A program made the position numbers and the translations under genes. 12,567 nucleotides of DNA from Anaerolineae bacterium. Its GTDB lineage: Bacteria > Chloroflexota > Anaerolineae > 4572-78 > J111. The stretch covers positions 1 to 12,567 of the forward strand of contig JAGRCC010000808.1 of assembly GCA_020433785.1 (NCBI GenBank). Direction: 5' to 3'. Below the pieces are notes generated by a model, which saw only the letters and a program-made list of their open reading frames with translations, had not been told where the DNA came from and did no database searches. Below, in pieces: positions 1-6,822 of the stretch (the first letter of the stretch is position 1; each line of letters starts with the position of its first letter).

Positions 1-122
1 CGTTGTGGGAAGGAGATCGCTACTTTTTACCACTGGTGTTTAGCGATGACTCGCGCCAGTTTCATGGGGTAATGCCGTATGAGAATGGCCGGCCGGTGGG
101 CTGGTCGGTGAGTATGATTTAG
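1..122 (+). CDS. NUDIX hydrolase (MTH1-like), C-terminal fragment
   Basis: This is the 3' end of a plus-strand gene whose start lies before the window. The readable frame begins at base 3 and gives 39 codons before the TAG at 120-122. The visible tail contains DRYFLPLVF, FHGVMPY and GRPVGWS. It resembles the end of MTH1/8-oxo-dGTP-diphosphatase-type NUDIX proteins, where a D-x-Y-x-x-P-L stretch is followed by FHG and a tail strand. The NUDIX box itself lies outside the window, so catalysis cannot be assessed. If the assignment is right, the protein cleaves oxidised or other nucleoside triphosphates in the cytosol. The stop lies 4 bp from the stop of the convergent kinase gene, and there is no room for a terminator between them. 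The family call rests on tail resemblance only. Confidence 0.5.
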   Translation, partial: LWEGDRYFLPLVFSDDSRQFHGVMPYENGRPVGWSVSMI

Positions 123-126
123 GTAT

Positions 127-1701
127 TTAAGAAATCGGCAGTGTTTCGTTAAAATAATTGGCCTGCATTCGGATTTCACCAAATCGAGCCGGCTCGTTCC
201 AGCAAAACGTGCGTTCCACGGCTTTCTGCCAGTTTTTATATAGGCTGGCTCTCATTTCCCGGCTCATGCCGGGTTTCCACACTTTCGCGACAGACCACTG
301 CTGCTGGATTTCGGCCAAATCGCGCCAAAAACCGATGGCTAAACCGGCCACGTAGGCTGCGCCCAAGGCGGTCGTTTCATTTTCTTTGGGGCGAACAACG
401 GGAATGCCCAACAGGTCGGCCTGAAATTGCATTAGCAGGTTATTGGTGGTCATCTCGCCGTCAACTTTTAGGGCTAAGGCTTCGGCGCCCAAATCGGCTT
501 CCATGGCGTCTAAGATACTGTGAGTCTGATAGGCAATGGCTTCCAGAGCAGCCCGCGCCAGATGGCCGCGGTTGGTGGAGTGAGTAAGGCCGACAATCGC
601 GCCTCGGGCGTCGCTGCGCCAATAGGGAGCAAACAAGCCTTTGAAAGCCGGCACAAAGTAAACGTCGCCGTTGTCTTCAACCGATTTTGCCAGGGCTTCG
701 ACTTCGGCAAAATCTTCGATTATCCCCAAATTATCTTGCAGCCATTCCACCACCATTCCGGTAAAGGCAATGGCCCCTTCCAGGGCGTAGACCGGCGGCT
801 GATGGCCGAATTTGTAACAAACCGTGGTTAACAGGCCGTGGCGCGAATGGATAATTTTGTGACCGGTGTTCATAATCACAAATGACGCGCCGTCATAGCT
901 GTTTTTGACCTCGCCCGGATGGAGACACACATGCCCCACCGCCGCCGCTTGCTGCGAGCCTAAAATCCCACAAATCGGCACACTACCGCCCACCGGGCCA
1001 TCAGGTTGGGTGTGACCGTAGACGTCGGGGTCGCTGGACGGGCGAATTTGGGGCAGCATGGCTTTGGGAATGTTCATGACTTCACACATGCTGTTATCCC
1101 AGTTGGTGGTCGCTAAATTCATCAGCATTGTCCGGGAGGCGTTCGTGACATCGGTGACGTGGATGCCCCCGTTGACTCCACCGGTGAGATTCCAGACCAG
1201 CCAGGAGTCCATCGTTCCAAAAATAGCGTCGCCGCGTTCGGCGTCGGTTCGCAAGCCGGCCACATGGTCCAGCAGCCATTTTAGCTTAGGGGCAGAGAAG
1301 TAGGTGGTGATGGGCAAGCCGGTCTTCGAGCGGAAGCGATCTTGCCCACCCACTTTGGCAAGCTGGTAACAAATGTCAACCGTACGGGAGTCGCGCCAGA
1401 CGATAGCATTATAATAAGGCTTGCCGGTGCGTCGGTTCCAGACCACCGTGGTTTCGCGCTGGTTGGCCAGCCCAATGGCCGCTATATCACCGGCGGTAAT
1501 GCTGGCTCTGTCCATGGCACTGGTAATGGCCACCTGGGTGTTGGCCCATATCTCTAATGGATAGTGCTCCAGCCAACCGACTTCAGGATAGACCTGACGG
1601 TGTTTTAATACAGACTGGCTGACAATATGGCCAAGCCGATTAAAAATGACGCATTTGGTATGACGCGTACTTTGGTCTAAAGCGATGATATAGTTGGACA
1701 T
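127..1701 (-). CDS. Glycerol kinase homologue (FGGY family) with altered active site
   Basis: The 524-residue protein aligns end to end with glycerol kinase (about 500 residues in E. coli). Shared landmarks are NQRETT (80-85), NAIVW (98-102), [13 protein letters not shown] (181-193), LEGAI (307-311), GLTHSTN (371-377), YQT (391-393) and [16 protein letters not shown] (444-459). Active glycerol kinase phosphorylates glycerol to glycerol-3-phosphate with ATP in the cytosol. The glycerol contacts Arg82, Glu83, Trp102, Tyr134 and Phe274 are kept. However, the catalytic Asp of GDQQAA is Ser249 (codon 957-955). The first phosphate loop reads DQSTRHTK instead of DQGTTSSR, the YGTG loop is YDGA (269-272), and the VDGG adenosine motif is VDGE (413-416). 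It may therefore be inactive or changed in function. The frame is intact with one ATG start. An in-frame TAA just upstream rules out a longer start, and the purine-rich GGAGG lies rather far (about 13 nt) from the ATG. It is probably cotranscribed with the DUF389 gene 72 bp upstream. No glpF or glpD is adjacent. Confidence 0.85.
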   Translation of the reverse strand: MSNYIIALDQSTRHTKCVIFNRLGHIVSQSVLKHRQVYPEVGWLEHYPLEIWANTQVAITSAMDRASITAGDIAAIGLANQRETTVVWNRRTGKPYYNAIVWRDSRTVDICYQLAKVGGQDRFRSKTGLPITTYFSAPKLKWLLDHVAGLRTDAERGDAIFGTMDSWLVWNLTGGVNGGIHVTDVTNASRTMLMNLATTNWDNSMCEVMNIPKAMLPQIRPSSDPDVYGHTQPDGPVGGSVPICGILGSQQAAAVGHVCLHPGEVKNSYDGASFVIMNTGHKIIHSRHGLLTTVCYKFGHQPPVYALEGAIAFTGMVVEWLQDNLGIIEDFAEVEALAKSVEDNGDVYFVPAFKGLFAPYWRSDARGAIVGLTHSTNRGHLARAALEAIAYQTHSILDAMEADLGAEALALKVDGEMTTNNLLMQFQADLLGIPVVRPKENETTALGAAYVAGLAIGFWRDLAEIQQQWSVAKVWKPGMSREMRASLYKNWQKAVERTFCWNEPARFGEIRMQANYFNETLPIS

Positions 1702-1773
1702 CTCTGTGCTTTATCCTCCCTGGAATTCTATTATGATATCGCAACTTTCCGTTTTAGACCAAACGATGCCAGA

Positions 1774-2814
1774 TTACTTTGGTAACGCTGCCGCTTTAGT
1801 CTCCGCTTCCGAATAGTGCAATTGCTCAGACCTCACGACTTCCACATTAACTTCAACCGGGTGGTCAAAAATCGCTTCCAGATTAGTGACCAATTCGGAA
1901 AAATCAGGGAGTTCTTCAGGGCCGGTGATAAGCAGTTCGACATTGCTGCCGTTAACGCGCAGCCCTCTCAGGTTAAACTCCGTGTTGCCAATCCAGTTTT
2001 CGGTTACGTTTTTGACCTGGACTTGGGCCAGCGAGTCTCGGGCGACTTTAAAGCCGGTAGCAGCCAACGGGATAGCCACCAGCAGGGTTCCAAGGGCGAT
2101 GGCCATAAAGGCGTTGCGACGGGCCGGTCCCCGAATCTCAATAGTGGCGGCCCGGCTTAACCCCAAAAAAGCCAAAACGCCGCCGCCGGCGAGTAGAATT
2201 GAAAGATAGTTGGTCATAAACAACAACAGCGATCCCATAGCCGCATCCCACTCACCCGCCGATAAAGAAATACCAACAACGCACAGCGGCGGCACCAGCG
2301 AAATTGAAATAGCCACACCCGGCAGCGAGTCGGCAATATCATCCCGACTCATAGCAAAGGCGCCGGCAGCTCCGGAAGCCAGGGCCGCCGCCAGATCGAT
2401 TAACCGGGGTGCTATGCGAGCGGTGATCTGTGAGTTTGTTTCAAAATCTATAAAAGAACCGAGGATTGTTTGGATCGTCCCAATTAACCAGCCGACAAAA
2501 ATGACTCCGGCAACCCCCGCGGCCACAATGATACTGGCTTGAATGGCCCGCCTCATTTGCCCCATAACCAGAGCCGCGGCTGTGGCCATAATCGGCGTCA
2601 TTAAGGGTGCGATGATCATAGCGCCGATTACGGTTGCCGTCGAGTCGCCAATAACACCGTAAGAGGCGATTATCGTAGCCAGCAGCAGTAAGACGGTAAA
2701 TCGCTCTAGATACTGCCGCCGGACAGCCCCTTCAAAAAAAAGCTTACTTTCAAATCCTGGCACATCGGCCGGCCTGAACACATTTTCACGGATCATTTCT
2801 GAAAAGATGCCCAC
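1774..2814 (-). CDS. DUF389 family integral membrane protein
   Basis: The 346-residue protein has about seven hydrophobic segments, at roughly 38-55, 60-84, 92-118, 140-157, 165-186, 192-219 and 234-255. A soluble tail of about 90 residues follows. The second and third membrane regions carry the DUF389 landmarks: GDSTATVIGAMIIAPLMTPI at 56-75 and SLVPPLCVVGISL at 172-184. The biochemical role of DUF389 proteins is not established; they are polytopic membrane proteins sometimes annotated as a TIGR00341-type hydrophobic domain. The start is GTG at 2814-2812, supported by AGAGGG 7 nt upstream. An ATG overlapping it by one base is in another frame and stops after seven codons. Met7 is a weaker alternative start. 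The kinase gene follows 72 bp downstream without an obvious terminator, so the two may share a transcript. The acidic, Val/Glu-rich tail (about 256-346) looks cytosolic or peripheral and is not recognised further. Confidence 0.88.
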   Translation of the reverse strand: MGIFSEMIRENVFRPADVPGFESKLFFEGAVRRQYLERFTVLLLLATIIASYGVIGDSTATVIGAMIIAPLMTPIMATAAALVMGQMRRAIQASIIVAAGVAGVIFVGWLIGTIQTILGSFIDFETNSQITARIAPRLIDLAAALASGAAGAFAMSRDDIADSLPGVAISISLVPPLCVVGISLSAGEWDAAMGSLLLFMTNYLSILLAGGGVLAFLGLSRAATIEIRGPARRNAFMAIALGTLLVAIPLAATGFKVARDSLAQVQVKNVTENWIGNTEFNLRGLRVNGSNVELLITGPEELPDFSELVTNLEAIFDHPVEVNVEVVRSEQLHYSEAETKAAALPK

Positions 2815-2821
2815 ATTGGTA

Positions 2822-2827
2822 CCCTCT
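2822..2827 (-). promoter_or_regulatory. Ribosome binding site deciding the GTG start of the DUF389 gene
   Basis: Reading leftward, AGAGGG is followed by 7 nt and then GTG (2814-2812). The triplet ATG at 2816-2814 overlaps the GTG but belongs to a frame that ends after seven codons. The spacing and the long open frame therefore favour GTG initiation. Confidence 0.6.
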
Positions 2828-3020
2828 ATTATTATTCGTTAGTTTTTGATTAAATGGTTCGTTGTTTTTTTGTTGTTGATGTTTTTTAGTTAGTTTTCTA
2901 TTGACGTAGGATCAAGGACGGCTGGGTGGAAATATCTTGTTAGATAGGAGTCATGCTGTAGCCGTTTCCTTGAGTCAATGTCTATCGGTACCTCCTTGTT
3001 ACACGATTTGTATTGATTCA

Positions 3021-3094
3021 GCCAGTCAGGTGACTGGCACTTTATCACCATAATTGGCGTGTTGTATGCCGCTCAAAAAAGTGCCAGTCACCTG
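3021..3094. repeat. Inverted repeat with GGTGACTGGCACTTT arms
   Basis: Two perfect 17-nt arms, CAGGTGACTGGCACTTT at 3027-3043 and its reverse complement at 3078-3094, flank a 34-nt spacer. The left arm also overlaps a second palindrome, GCCAGTCA-GG-TGACTGGC (3021-3038), so two competing folds are possible. No run of T follows either arm, so it is a poor intrinsic terminator. The form resembles a dispersed palindromic element or REP-like unit. Whether it recurs elsewhere in the genome cannot be seen from this window. Confidence 0.75.
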
Positions 3095-3172
3095 TAGTTA
3101 CCACGATTTTATAAATCAGGGCCGAAATAATCGGCTCGATTTTATGAGTTCAATCCTGCTGACAAGCTACAC

Positions 3173-5641
3173 TTACATTCGGCTGAAGGTCATCATCAAT
3201 GTGCCACTGGTGTCGAAAATACTAAGTTCCGCGCCATTGCGATTAATTTCGTAGCTGCCGGCTGTAGGCAGACTCCTCAGAAACTGGGCTTCCTGGTCCA
3301 TAATCCCGTCCGGCTCGCTGCAAAACGCATTGGTTCCAACCGGGGCGATAATCGCCAGATTTTGGCCGGTCACCACATACTGAGCCGAGTAGCTGTTGCA
3401 GCCGGACGAGCCGTTAACCGTACCATCCGCACCAAAGGTGATTGTGACCGACGTTCCGGGCACGCCGTCTTGTAAAATCCAGGCTGTACCGGACAGTGGA
3501 TTATCCGGTGGAGCCTCACTCACGCTGACCGTATCTTCTTGAAAAATGGCCTGCCCGGCGCTGTTAGTCGCATCGATCCGGAAGATAACCGTACCCGCCG
3601 CCACCAAATTACAATCCTGCACCGATCCTTCTATAGGGGCGTTATCCAGCGTAATATTGCCATCGCGACTAATCTGCACCCGCGACGTCCCGCCACCGGT
3701 TCGCCACGAGATGTTGACGCAGCCCCCCACCTCGACTTGATTGGGGGATACGTCAAAGGCATAGATAACCGGCGCATCCGGTTCAGGGGTGGGCGCGGGC
3801 GTAGCTGTGGCCGCCGCTACCACTCTGATGGTGCGCTGTTGGCGGCTGGTGCCGCCCGGCCCATTGGCCTCGATCCCGTACTCAATCGTACCTTGGCCCG
3901 GCGGGCAATCTTGCTGGCTACCCTGGGCCGGCGCCCCATTCCATAATGATGAATTGTTGCTTGTAAGCCTGACGGTATTAACCTCGCCTCTGACGTTCCA
4001 GCGGATAGTGACACATTGGCCCACGGTAATCTGCGGCTCCGGATCAACCGTAAAGCGATCGATGACCGGCGCTCCCACCACCGGTTCAACAAAGATGGTG
4101 ATTTGCCGGATTGTAACCGAGCCGTCCTGTTTGACCACCCGCAGTTCATAGGTGGTGTTGACGTTGGGGCACTCGCGGCGACTGCCCTGGCCTACCTCCG
4201 GGTAATCTTGCCAGCGCTGGCCTTGAGCATAAAAATAGACTTCGCGCACATTTTCGGTTTGCCACGAAAAGACCACGCACTCGCCTTGCCTAATGTTCGT
4301 CCGGTCAACGGTAAAGTTGATGCCGGGCGACGGGGTTTGAGTGGGCGCGGGGGTCGCCGTAGCCGAGGCCGGCACGCTGATCCCAACCGGCAGTCGCGCG
4401 CCAAAACCGACGTCTTGGCTGTTGGTCATTTGCCAGAACCCTTGATACAGCCCTGGCTGCAGCGGCGCGATCAGGTTAATATCGATATCATACGTCTCAC
4501 CCGGTGCCACCTGCCGAGTGACCGCCACAGGTTGGCCGCCCATTCGAGCCGCCGGTGTATTCCCTTGAGCGAACACCAGTTGGTAGTCGGTGTTCCAGGT
4601 ACAGGTGCCGTTGTTGCGAACCCGCCAGCTTTTGATAAATGGCTGGCCTGGCTGCATAACCGGCGGCGAACTCATGGCCTGATCATCAAGATTCAGATGT
4701 TCAACAAAGCCCAACCCGTCGAGGCAGGGCACTGAAGTGGGTGTGGGAACTGTCTCGCCCGCTTCAGCGGTGGCGGTGGGCGTGGGCGAAATCTCGCCCG
4801 GTTCCAGGTCGAGATACTGCCGGGCTAGCTCGGCTACTTTGCCTTCGCTCTGCAGCTCACCCAAAACCCGGTCGATCTCCGCCTTTAGAGAAACATCCCC
4901 TTTGGGCAGCGCGATGGCCAGAGGCTGAGTGTTAAGCCCCCGTCCGGCGATGGCCAACCCACCGGCCTGGACCGCCACTTCCGCTGGCGGCAAATCCATA
5001 ATCACCACATCGAGCCGGCCAGCTTGCAAGTCGGCCACAGCGGCCGTGGCCTCCTGGTAAATCAACAGATTGCTAGTGGGAATGATGCCGGTATCAAGTA
5101 AATGAGTTTGCGCCCATTGATTATGAACCGAGCCGGCCTGCACGCCAACCCGGCGACCGGCCAGGTCTTGGGCTTGGCTAATCGACAAACCAGCTTGGTC
5201 TGTGGTTAGAAATGCGTCTTCAGTAACGAGATAAACATTGGAAAAACCGAGCAAAGCGGCTCGATCAGGCGTGACCGAAATGGCAGCAATCGCCACATCG
5301 ATTTGATCGAGCAGCAAGGCGTTACTCAAGCCGTCGAAAGCGAAGTTTTGGTATTCCGGCTGCACGCCTAAACGCTGAGCGATCTGGTTCATCAAAGCGA
5401 TATCGAAACCTTCGAGCTGAAAATCATCGGTAAATGACGTAAAAGGGGGATAATCAGCCGACGTCCCCACGACAATTTTACCCGCGCTTTGAATTTGTTC
5501 CCAAGAATTATCGGCCTCTACAGGTGGAGGCGACGGCGCCGGGCTGCGAAAAAACATAAAAAAGCCAATAACACCGGCCAACACCAATGCTATCACGGCC
5601 AGCAGCCCAACAATGATCACTAAGTTGCGGTTGCTACTCAT
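3173..5641 (-). CDS. Membrane-anchored extracellular protein: solute-binding domain, FW (NBR1-like) Ig domain, three Ig-like domains, META domain
   Basis: 822 residues. A transmembrane anchor (about 7-31, no lipobox Cys) is followed by a Pro-rich stalk. Residues 54-278 form a family-3 amino-acid-type solute-binding domain (SBP_bac_3). It keeps GFDIALMNQIAQRLG, the TPDR motif with the expected ligand Arg127, and MDLPP with Asp216. After a Pro/Thr linker, 306-424 matches the FW/NBR1 Ig-like domain, with Trp339, Trp349 and Trp403 around NNGTCTW. Three related Ig-like domains follow (about 441-518, 524-608, 624-708), each with a Q/GxC(V)xxxW strand. Residues 713-822 are a META (HslJ-like) domain with GSSGCNSYSA and a paired Cys774. 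The protein is probably displayed outside the membrane and binds an amino acid or similar solute. No ABC permease or ATPase is nearby, so a transport partner, if any, is encoded elsewhere. AAGGA lies about 11-12 nt before the ATG. The gene is divergent from the lectin gene. Confidence 0.87.
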   Translation of the reverse strand: MSSNRNLVIIVGLLAVIALVLAGVIGFFMFFRSPAPSPPPVEADNSWEQIQSAGKIVVGTSADYPPFTSFTDDFQLEGFDIALMNQIAQRLGVQPEYQNFAFDGLSNALLLDQIDVAIAAISVTPDRAALLGFSNVYLVTEDAFLTTDQAGLSISQAQDLAGRRVGVQAGSVHNQWAQTHLLDTGIIPTSNLLIYQEATAAVADLQAGRLDVVIMDLPPAEVAVQAGGLAIAGRGLNTQPLAIALPKGDVSLKAEIDRVLGELQSEGKVAELARQYLDLEPGEISPTPTATAEAGETVPTPTSVPCLDGLGFVEHLNLDDQAMSSPPVMQPGQPFIKSWRVRNNGTCTWNTDYQLVFAQGNTPAARMGGQPVAVTRQVAPGETYDIDINLIAPLQPGLYQGFWQMTNSQDVGFGARLPVGISVPASATATPAPTQTPSPGINFTVDRTNIRQGECVVFSWQTENVREVYFYAQGQRWQDYPEVGQGSRRECPNVNTTYELRVVKQDGSVTIRQITIFVEPVVGAPVIDRFTVDPEPQITVGQCVTIRWNVRGEVNTVRLTSNNSSLWNGAPAQGSQQDCPPGQGTIEYGIEANGPGGTSRQQRTIRVVAAATATPAPTPEPDAPVIYAFDVSPNQVEVGGCVNISWRTGGGTSRVQISRDGNITLDNAPIEGSVQDCNLVAAGTVIFRIDATNSAGQAIFQEDTVSVSEAPPDNPLSGTAWILQDGVPGTSVTITFGADGTVNGSSGCNSYSAQYVVTGQNLAIIAPVGTNAFCSEPDGIMDQEAQFLRSLPTAGSYEINRNGAELSIFDTSGTLMMTFSRM

Positions 5642-5668
5642 AATACGCGATATTCCTTTTCCTTCCTT

Positions 5669-5707
5669 GAAATTATGAATCGAAATTATGAATCGAAATT
5701 ATAAATC
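5669..5707. repeat. Three tandem 13-bp direct repeats upstream of the SBP/FW/META gene
   Basis: GAAATTATGAATC occurs at 5669-5681 and 5682-5694, followed by GAAATTATAAATC at 5695-5707, with no gap between units. On the minus strand each unit contains CATAAT or, in the third, TATAAT. The array therefore presents three -10-like hexamers spaced 13 bp apart, 28 to 66 bp before the start codon at 5641. It may be a promoter/operator array or only a slippage product. Confidence 0.7.
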
Positions 5708-5928
5708 AAACGTCTTGAGGTAGGTTAGCACAGATTGATTCGCTGCGGTAGATCCAAAAAGTAGTAAAAGTGTGGTAGTTTGGCACGAAATAAGGCTGCT
5801 TGCAAATATGAATACGACGTTTGTACTACTTTTAGGGGCTGGTTCAATTAATTGAAGGGTGCTAGTCTCTAGTCTAGACACTAAGGTTTTTAGAATATTT
5901 AAGAACCGGGTAGAATTCTCTAAATGAA

Positions 5929-5936
5929 AAGGAGGT
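5929..5936 (+). promoter_or_regulatory. Near-perfect Shine-Dalgarno of the lectin gene
   Basis: AAGGAGGT lies 4 nt before the ATG at 5941. It matches the anti-Shine-Dalgarno almost completely and is the strongest ribosome binding site in the window. It fixes the lectin start and suggests a highly translated exported protein. Confidence 0.75.
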
Positions 5937-5940
5937 TAGT

Positions 5941-6804
5941 ATGAAACTAATCTATCCCATCGGAATTTTGATTTTATTTTCAATAGCCATCGGGGCAATC
6001 GGGCTAATGCCGCCGCAAGCCGCCGCCCAATCGGCGTCTGTTACGATTAACGGCTTAGCCCCGGTTCAACAAAATTTGGTCTGTGGTCAAACATTTGACG
6101 TACAGGTCAATGTAACGAACCAAGGAAGTGGCACCTCAGCCCCCGGGGTGGTGACCCTGCAAAGTATTCATCGTGGCACGGGAAATGTGCTGTTCACCGG
6201 CCAGGCTAACTACCCCTCTATCCCCCCACGCGGTAACTATGTCGTCCCCATGCGCGTCAGAATCGACCGCTATTACTCGCGCGGACAGCAGTTAGTAGCC
6301 TCTACCAATGGCCAAACTTTCAGAACCAACTACGACATCCGCCAGGGAAATTGCAGCCGGAACAGTACCTCGGGCAATAATAATGATAATGACGTGTATG
6401 CGATTCAAGCCCGCCACAGCGGCAAATGTCTCGACGTCCAGGGCGACAATCGCAACAACGGAGCCGTAATTCAGCAGTTTAGCTGCAACGGCGGCCAAAA
6501 TCAGCAGTGGATCTTGCGGCCGGCCGGCAACGGTTTCTACAACCTTGTTTCTCGCAGCAGCAACCGCTGTCTCGATATCAGGGCGGCCAGCCGCGATGAT
6601 CGGGTGCCGGCTCAACTCTTTTCCTGTAACAATGGCGATAACCAGCGCTTCCAACTTCGGCATGTCGGCTCCAGCTTTTTCAATTTAGTCGCCAAACACA
6701 GCGGCAAATGTCTGGACGTGCGCGGAAACGATACAGACAATCGGGCTATTGTGCAGCAGTTTAGATGCACGGGTAGTCAAAATCAGCAGTGGCAACTGCG
6801 GTAG
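5941..6804 (+). CDS. Secreted protein with CARDB-like domain and ricin-type (beta-trefoil) lectin domain
   Basis: 287 residues. A signal peptide (about 1-29, ending in AAA before Gln30) is followed by an Ig-like/CARDB-like domain (about 33-136; VNVTNQGSGTSAPGVV). A short Asn/Asp/Ser linker (138-150) leads to a ricin B-type lectin domain (152-287). The lectin has three trefoil units, each starting at KCLDV, RCLDI or KCLDV (162, 209, 257) and ending at QQW (188-190), QRF (235-237) or QQW (282-284). The middle unit has lost the Trp of the QxW motif. Ricin-type lectins bind sugars such as galactose or xylan chains, so the protein likely attaches to a polysaccharide outside the cell. No catalytic domain is visible. 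The first and third units share long stretches of identical DNA. The WG-repeat gene starts 18 bp downstream, so the two are probably one operon. The start is fixed by a near-perfect Shine-Dalgarno. Confidence 0.88.
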   Translation: MKLIYPIGILILFSIAIGAIGLMPPQAAAQSASVTINGLAPVQQNLVCGQTFDVQVNVTNQGSGTSAPGVVTLQSIHRGTGNVLFTGQANYPSIPPRGNYVVPMRVRIDRYYSRGQQLVASTNGQTFRTNYDIRQGNCSRNSTSGNNNDNDVYAIQARHSGKCLDVQGDNRNNGAVIQQFSCNGGQNQQWILRPAGNGFYNLVSRSSNRCLDIRAASRDDRVPAQLFSCNNGDNQRFQLRHVGSSFFNLVAKHSGKCLDVRGNDTDNRAIVQQFRCTGSQNQQWQLR

Positions 6805-6822
6805 CCGAGAATAGAGAGGTTA

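Larger units (their letters stand above)
2815..3172. other. 358-bp non-coding gap between DUF389 gene and the SBP/FW/META gene
   Basis: The part next to the DUF389 start (about 2828-2905) is very T-rich on the plus strand (A-rich in the direction of transcription), with runs of T separated by G. This fits a 5' untranslated or promoter region, but no convincing -35/-10 pair was found. The part near 3021-3094 holds a long inverted repeat, listed separately. A small hairpin, GCCGA-AATAA-TCGGC, lies at 3121-3135 downstream of the 822-residue gene; it lacks a T-run and is not a clear terminator. No coding signal was seen. Confidence 0.6.
5642..5940. promoter_or_regulatory. Divergent intergenic region (299 bp) between surface-protein genes
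   Basis: This AT-rich gap must contain the promoters for the leftward 822-residue gene and the rightward lectin/WG operon. Near the leftward gene it holds three 13-bp direct repeats (listed separately), one of which reads TATAAT on the minus strand. On the lectin side there are two TAGAAT hexamers (5891-5896 and 5911-5916) that could serve as -10 boxes, but neither has a good -35 at the usual distance. A CTAGTCT direct repeat runs into GTCTAGAC near 5863-5879 and could be an operator. A 60-codon frame on the minus strand (5699-5881) has no ribosome binding site and is judged non-coding. Confidence 0.5.

Noticed and set aside
127..1701. Kinase gene as a decayed pseudogene or a sequencing artefact
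   Set aside because: The frame is uninterrupted over 524 codons, conserved outside the active site, and the changes are scattered in-frame substitutions at functional loops, which does not look like frameshift error or neutral decay.
3027..3094. Inverted repeat as terminator of the 822-residue gene
   Set aside because: The arms are separated by 34 nt and no T-run follows the stem on either strand.
3054..3254. 66-codon plus-strand frame spanning the inverted repeat and the end of the 822-residue gene
   Set aside because: It runs antisense into a conserved META domain, starts within a palindromic element and shows no coding character.
4016..4735. 239-codon open frame on the plus strand opposite the SBP/FW/META gene
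   Set aside because: It lies antisense to well-supported FW and Ig-like domains, its product is compositionally odd (rich in Arg, His and Ala) and matches no family; it is a by-product of the GC-rich codons of the true gene.
5669..5707. CRISPR array
   Set aside because: The 13-bp units are directly adjacent with no spacers, and no cas gene is present.
5699..5881. 60-codon minus-strand frame in the divergent gap
   Set aside because: No ribosome binding site, AT-rich low-complexity product, and it overlaps the 13-bp repeat array and likely promoters.
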